Origin: Pisolithus tinctorius
Taxonomy: Eukaryota; Basidiomycota; Agaricomycetes; Boletales; Pisolithaceae
Direction of reading: 5' to 3'
Assembly (NCBI GenBank): GCA_024663395.1
Contig: JANFAH010000055.1
Coordinates: 62,001-126,000 of the forward strand
Length of the DNA stretch: 64,000 nucleotides
Shown here piece by piece: positions 58,217 through 64,000 of this stretch; position 1 is the first letter of the stretch, and each line of letters opens with the position of its first letter. Below the pieces are notes generated by a model. The model made no database searches and was not told the DNA's origin. It was given only the letters and a program-made list of their open reading frames with translations. The position numbers were made by a program, and so were the translations under genes.

Positions 58217-59401
58217 GATGTGTTTGTATGATGTGATAAGTTCGCAATGGATAATGATACTAATCTGGAATGAGCAGAGGGCCTGGCGAATAAAGTTTGA
58301 AGCGTGTGCTATGTGGACGCTGGTTTCTTATCCGAGAGAGACGGTCTTCGGCTTCTAGTAAACGATAAGGAGGCGCGGTCCCTCGTGCCTGGCTTATCCC
58401 CCTGACCGAAGGACTGATATTATGACGTGACGACTTCGAAGACAGCATGATGCGGTTCACCAATGCAAAAGGAATGTCAAGTACTCTTTTTGTCTGATCT
58501 CAGGGCTCTAAAAGGCGCAGCGCGTACAACCCCGGGGTAGATATAATCATGCGAGTATTGAGCAGGAGTTAGCACTTGCAGCGACAGATGTAGCACCTGC
58601 TTATATAGAAACTATGAACTCACATAGTTACAATACGTGCAGGTTGCCGACCACAAGACTCCAGGGGGGATCAACACTCTCAGTCTAAACGTGGGAGTAA
58701 TGCGCCAGAGGGCAGAGGTCAAGAGCTTACCGGATGTGGTAGAGTGGTGTAGTTCGGGCACCCGTGAGATGTCCATGTGCAACACCAATTACGTGTCACG
58801 TGGGGAGGGCCAGGGAGAACTTACAGGATGCCCATTGCAGCACCTGTACTGGTGGACTCAAGCAGTCTATTCTCCCAGTGACTATTCTGGATACCATCAG
58901 CTTCAACTATGACGGACACACTTGGGTAGAGTTAGCGGGGGGATGGTAGAGTCCGTGCTGGGCCGCCGATCACAATGATCTTGTTTCATGAAATAGCACA
59001 TTGATCACATGATGTACATATATGGCGGCTGGCCGAAAACCAGAGGTAGATGCGCCTATTCGTTCCTAGACATGTATGCTTATCCTGGTTAATTTTCATT
59101 TATCAGTCTCAGGTCAGTGCTTGATGAAGCGATGATACACCACCGAAGGATCCGTGCTGGATGTCAAGCTGCATACCAGCCAAATTACAGTAGCGAGGCG
59201 GCGACCGACGATGTCCAGACCACCAAACTATACTTGAACTCTACATCTTGGAACGCCCCACTGGTTTAGCAAGATCTCCAGCGATCCGAATGCAAGCCAC
59301 ACCCTGGTTTGTCCGCCTTGATTCTGAAAAGCTATGCCTTGTATCGTTGAAATGCCAAGTCTGAGACTATATCTCTCGCTGCGGCTCCTAACCTTTATCT
59401 C
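58217..59401. other. Intergenic, no recognised gene
   Basis: No supported gene. The last 150 bases (from about 59230) align in inverted orientation with the upstream flanks of the two CYP7/8-like P450 genes. Confidence 0.5.
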
Positions 59402-60870
59402 ATGACCTTACAAGGCGTGCTCGTTGTGACTGCTTCAGCGTTCGTCACGCCTGCATCTGTATCGTCTTATTTCCGGCGCGCCCGCGCAGAGGAATGCCCC
59501 CGTGTGATGTCCAGATTCCCCCCGTACATCGGCACAGGTATCCAATACGTCCGAAACGAAACTGGATTCCTGGAGAGCTATTTGTAAGTGCACGTCCGTC
59601 GAACCTGTGCTGACTAGTATGCTGACATCACCTTGCATCCAGCAATCAATACGGCCCAGTCTTTAAAATGCTTGTTGGTGGCTGATACCTAACTGTCATC
59701 TCCTCTCTCGATGGCATCGCCGCAGTCTTGCGGGACCATCACAACATTTTCAAAAGCCATTCCATCCAAATCGAGCTGACCCAAGCGATCGCCGGACTGC
59801 GGGAGAATGTCCCGCGCTTACAAGAGATCCTACAGCATCAGATAGCTCCCATGGTTGGACGTACCTTGGCCAAAACGTCCCTGAATAAGTTTACGTCGAC
59901 ATACGTAGCATGGCTGCTGCGAGAGATGGACGTTTTGGGGGTACGTTCCGAGAGGGGGGCGACGGCAGTGTCATTAATGGAGGCGGTGGGCAGATGTCGG
60001 CTCGCAGCGTCGTGCTATGGATTGTTTTGGCCCATCGTTCACCGATGATATTTACGACGACATAAACTGCTTGAACGAAAACGTTTATGCAAGACTGCAT
60101 AAAGTCCTATTTAACTGGCGGCGACCGACAGAAGCGCCTCATCGGTCGACTCTACATGTGCATTTCTCGGGCAGAGGAAGGCAGCGCATCGGTGCACGTC
60201 ATGGAGGGTACACTCCACATCTTAACTTACGATGAAAGAAAAGGCCTGGCTGCTGCTTGTCTTCCTCTGGGGTTCGTACGCAAATTCGGCAAACACGACT
60301 CCTAGGCACTGACAGAAATTCTTGAGGACGAAAAGCTCGCCACGCAGCTGCATGCAGACATTAATAACATGCTGCACGCACACAAGGATATCGGGAGGCG
60401 CGACACTCCATGGATTATCGAGCTTCCTGCTTTTCTCCGCACAGACGCACACGCGCTCGACGGGCTCTCGCTGGCTGACTCGATCGTCCAGGGGACCATA
60501 CGATTGAGGCCAATATCAACTCCCTTATGGCAGGCGTCATGCGATACAGAACTGGTCGTGAACGCAGCAGCAGGTTGACGAGTGATGACACATAAGGGGA
60601 AGTATGTAGTGGCACACCAGATGGGGACGCATTGCGACGGGCGATGGATTGAGCAACCGGACAAGTCTGTGTTGGATTGGTTTGCAACGGGGAGGTACAC
60701 GAACGGACTGGACGGAGCTGATGACGACGACTCGACACGACCAAAGCGAACCAAACTGCCGTTCTTCGGTTGGGGAGCAAACGTGAAATCGTAAGTGACC
60801 GCCATGGTTATGGTCTGGATAGTCGAAGAACTGAAATGTTCTCTTTTCACCGCAGCGCAAGGAAGCTGAT
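59402..60870 (+). pseudogene. Cytochrome P450, CYP7/CYP8-like (copy 3, dead)
   Basis: Third copy of the P450 at 6.6 and 41.0 kb, in the opposite orientation. Exon 1 (MTLQGVLVVTASAFVT ... YFRRARAEECP ... YIGTGIQYVRNETGF) and the 59-base-class first intron are retained. Damage: TGA at about 59682 in GG*YLTVIS; frame loss at about 60030 (SFTDDIYDDINCLNE continues in another frame); further frame changes around 60100-60300 through the I-helix; TGA at about 60577 where Arg or Gln stood (AG*RVM); a one-base loss in FFGWGA at about 60775; and Cys to Arg (TGC to CGC) at the axial position after the still recognisable intron, beyond which homology ends. Confidence 0.92.
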
Positions 60871-63174
60871 TTGTTCGTGGTGCTGTACCCCAAGACAAGC
60901 ACATGTGTCGACAAGCAACTTCTGCAGGAATCACCATTGGTTGCTAAGTCAGCTTCCTAGTACTTACTGCTCACAGATAGTAGATAGCGTACAGTGGGTA
61001 CCAGCAATGCACCACCTCCATCGTCGAGTCGCATAACTTCGCTTGATCTCTTTTTCAACAACTTGAAACATTTGCGCTTTATCCTCTCCGTCGTCCGAGA
61101 ATATCGCAGTCCCAACGCTCCCTAGATGTTGTATCCGACGCCAGCCCCGAAGACATGCGATGAGGAGTCAGTCGCCCATTGTGAGGCTGGCTGTAGAAAT
61201 AGAACTTGTCCCCATCGCGCCAACGGCGTAGAGAATGGGGATGAGGCAATCTGTGTATCTCAAGCAGGTTCAAGAGCCAACCTTAAAGTTGCTATCAGGA
61301 GGGAAATGGGTGTTAAGGAAGTAACCGTAGAAGTCCGCCTTGGAAGGATTTGAAGGGATGGGCCAAAATATGGTGGCGGTTCGAAAACAAGGTGCATGGC
61401 CGTTCCCTTGGGAATTGAATCAGTCCACCACGTGTAAGTACTTCATAAGTGTTCAACAATCCAATCCAACGGAATGAACGATTTGTCCCACCGCCGAGGT
61501 CTCAGTCTACAGGAAAATCCTACCTATAGTGAAATATACCAGGGACCGATCCCTTTCCCTATTCTCTCCGAACTGGTGCCATGCACTGCAGGGTCCTGGC
61601 ATCGAAGTTCTCCGACACCAGCCCTCCTCCCTGGATCTCGGGACTCCACTTCCTTGCGGAGAGTCGGGCGCGAGTCGCATGTGTTTCGGATACTGCTCGT
61701 GGTGTTGCCGTTGCACCGTGTTCCAATGGCAAGGTTAAAAGGAACTATCTCAAGCTCCAAATCTCCCATTCGAACGAGTACCGGTAAGTTGGTTCTCCTT
61801 GTCCTCATGGACACCTTTGTATCCGTTTCAGAAGTCCATTTAGAAAGTTCCGTTGTTTTTATGTTGATACTGCCACGGACGGCAACCTTACTGCGCGAAC
61901 AAACTGCCCTCGAGCTTCAATTCTTCCAATCAAATGCGCGTCCCAGCGTGAAGTATAACGTTATGCATGTGTTGCAAACGTACGTACTGTAATCGTAAAC
62001 GTCTGATTGATGGCAGTATGAGAAAAATTCAGCTGAATGGCAACGTTCTGAGACAAGCAGGACAAAGCAAGGACTGCGCCTGTAGAGATCCAGTTACTTG
62101 ACGTTATTACCTCCCACCCCGTGTCAGTCTAAGGCAGGAATTCTACACGACGCCAAACGTCGGAGCGTAATGATCTCCTGATGGCAAAATCCGGTTCTAC
62201 CGTGACCTGACAAAGGTGAAGCAGGCAGCGCCTTGTAAGTGTTATCGCCGTGTATGTACGCAGATAAGGACTTGCATGCTTATTTGCAATCAGTCTTGTG
62301 CCCAGCCACAGCTAAATGAAATCAATCCAGGAAATTTTCAATCCACGGGAACAGATCCTGATCCACCTCTTTCCGTGTCGCGTACACCTCATGCACCGCA
62401 TCAACTCGTGCGTTGTACACGTAGGAAGCAGTGGGACATGAAGCCCAGTGAAAACTCGACATGTCCGGGCGTGGCCAGACATGACCAAATATGAGTCGGA
62501 GCGGACGTCGGAATTATACCACGAGGGAACATGTTCCGAAAGAAAACTGGACGATTCTTATATTTGCAAAATGTTGGGGCAGTACTTGGCATGACCATAT
62601 GTTAGAATTTTACCACCAAAATAAATTGTCACATTCCAACATATTCTTCAGTGCACGCTGCATGTTCATGAAATCTACTCAAATCTTGCTGGATATGGTT
62701 ATTACTGGCTTTGCAGTTTATACAAAATATTGCCATACATGCACCAATATCATTTGCATTGCTACGATAACTAGTATACATTACCCCCTACCAGCTGTCC
62801 ATGGAGACGACTACGGGAGAGTAGGGAATGACGAGAGCAAGTCTAACATGGGTAAACGAATGCAGAATAAATTAACGAAAATGCCTTGAAAGCGAGACGC
62901 GTGCGGGGGAATCATTGCGACACAAATGTGAGTGCAGAGACATGAAAGTGAGATGGGCGGGTGCGAGAAGCGTGCGAGTGCAGAGACATGAAAGCGAACC
63001 GAATGCGAGTGAGGCGGTATGCGAGTCCGAAGTGATATAGCGATTGCTTGAGTGCTTGAATGCGAGACGAATGCGAGTTGTCCTCAGTAGACGGTGCCAT
63101 TGCATATAGTCTTTGGGTCCCAGCCACCGCTTTTAACCTATACTCTGTTAGTGCGAAATCATCACAACTAACAG
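60871..63174. other. Mostly unannotated stretch with small direct repeats
   Basis: A 172-codon plus-strand ORF at 61474-61992 has no recognisable domain and no clear gene context. At 62926-63010 a GAGTGCAGAGACATGAAAG phrase occurs twice about 50 bases apart within GCGAGT-rich DNA. Otherwise nothing seen. Confidence 0.45.
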
Positions 63175-64000
63175 CTACTTTACCAAACTCACAGCCTCGT
63201 CAACATAGGACTAGAATATGACCTCTGTTAGTGGTGAGGGCAGTTGGAAGAAGTAGACAATACCTTGACTTTGTCGGCAGAAAGCGAATTGTAGTATTTC
63301 TGGAAGTCCTCCGTGGTTCCGTTCGGTTGAATTCTCTTGAGCCATCGGAGTGCGCAGAGGTTTCTGATAATCCAATATGTCAGACCAAAAAATAGTAACG
63401 ATTTAAACATACCGTCCGTTCTTGGTTGGACTAGGTCGCATCCTCCCGGGCACCTTCACATTGCCCTTGGCAGACTTGGTGGTCGTCGATGGAATCACCA
63501 ATCCTTCATTCTCTATCTTGCTGCCATTCGGGTCACTTGGGAGCTCGGGTAGGGACTCCCGAGCCTTGTTGGCAGCGATCGCCAAGCATGCTCTAAGAAA
63601 CATCGTCAGAAAAGGTTCCTATTCACGTGTATACTCACAGTGGGTTAACTGATATCTTGGTAGGAATGACAGTGACTGGCTCTGGCTCCGGTTGGGGTGT
63701 GCATGGCACAATCTCCTTCTCATTTGTGCATGTCATTTCCTCTGCGACAGAAGGGAGATGGGACGTGTTGCTAAGAGGCGGAGACGGTAACGCCATTGAG
63801 GCTGCGCCCTCTGCGATAGACGGAAGATGGGACGTGTCGCTGACAGCCGGAGACGGTAACGCCATCAAGGCTGCGCCCTCTGCGATAGATGGAAGATGGG
63901 ACATGTCGCTGACAGGTGGAGACGGTAACGCCATTGAGGCTGCGCCCTCTGTGATAGATGGAAGATGGGGCGTGTTGCTAAGAGGCGGAGACGGTAACGC
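63175..64000 (-). CDS. Hypothetical protein with 23-residue tandem repeats (5' end beyond window)
   Basis: Exons on the minus strand: 64000 to about 63647 with repeats of ALPSPPVSDMSHLPSIAEGA type, then TCTNEKEIVPCTPQPEPEP; after an intron (GTGAGT...TTCTTAG) ACLAIAANKARESLPELPS and SAKGNVKVPGRMRPSPTKNGR; after a second (GTATGT...TCAG) NLCALRWLKRIQPNGTTED and YYNSLSADKVK; after a third SYVDEAVSLVK and stop at 63175. Exon joins keep one frame and have good splice consensus. Family not recognised. The repeat part is Pro/Ser-rich and likely disordered; the last 100 residues contain the only folded-looking segment. The repeat number may vary between strains. Confidence 0.6.
63757..64000 (-). repeat. 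Coding 69-bp tandem repeat
   Basis: At least three and a half copies of a 69-bp unit (GACGGTAACGCCAT...GGAAGATGGGACRTGT) run to the window edge, in phase with the reading frame and encoding 23 residues each. Confidence 0.85.

Overview
This is nuclear DNA from a filamentous fungus, most likely a mushroom-forming basidiomycete (Agaricomycete). Genes are broken by many short GT-AG introns of about 50-65 bases, with a few GC-AG introns. The content is typical of that group: several cytochrome P450s, a velvet regulator, an F-box protein, a chromodomain-type Ty3/gypsy element, and a KDZ DNA transposon carrying a TET/JBP dioxygenase. All gene models below were spliced by eye from the sequence.

Layout. 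1-3471: 3'-truncated DIS3/RRP44 exosome nuclease (minus). 3.56-5.66 kb: APH-like kinase pseudogene. 6.4-13.5 kb: duplication block A, holding an intact P450 (CYP7/CYP8-like), a sterol-methyltransferase-like gene and a relic of a second P450. 13489-39201: a Ty3/gypsy retrotransposon with two 276-bp LTRs and a 5-bp target duplication (GTAAA), expanded to 25.7 kb because a 17.4-kb KDZ transposon (16388-33815, 77-bp terminal inverted repeats) sits in its pol gene between RNase H and integrase. 40.85-45.95 kb: the start of duplication block B, with an intact P450, a decayed methyltransferase and an intact second P450 (to 47.5 kb). 50.2-53.5 kb: velvet-domain regulator with a one-base frame break. 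55.9-58.2 kb: F-box protein. 59.4-60.9 kb: third, dead copy of the CYP7/8-like P450. 63.2-64.0 kb: part of a hypothetical protein with a 23-residue tandem repeat.

The KDZ transposon is the most notable object. Between subterminal arrays of 45-bp repeats, built on the palindrome GTCGGCCGAC and inverted relative to each other, it carries on the minus strand an HMG-like accessory gene, a CxC2-type KDZ transposase and a TET/JBP 5-methylcytosine oxygenase. On the plus strand it carries a gene whose protein begins with a near copy of the histone H3 tail (VKTKQTAKKTTGGRAPRV), followed by a PHD-like zinc finger, a possible His/Cys hydrolase-like core and a C-terminal zinc ribbon. The leader of that gene is a run of about 20 tandem units, each resembling a tiny exon plus intron. 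The association of fungal TET/JBP genes with KDZ transposons is established; the H3-tail mimic and the repeated leader look worth new attention.

The surrounding DNA shows the footprint of cytosine methylation. Five of six LTR differences, and most premature stops in the gypsy and P450 pseudogenes, fit CpG to TpG/CpA change. An element that carries its own methylcytosine oxidase, CpG-dense transposase-site arrays and a histone-tail mimic could be a self-contained system for opening its own chromatin; that last step is inference.
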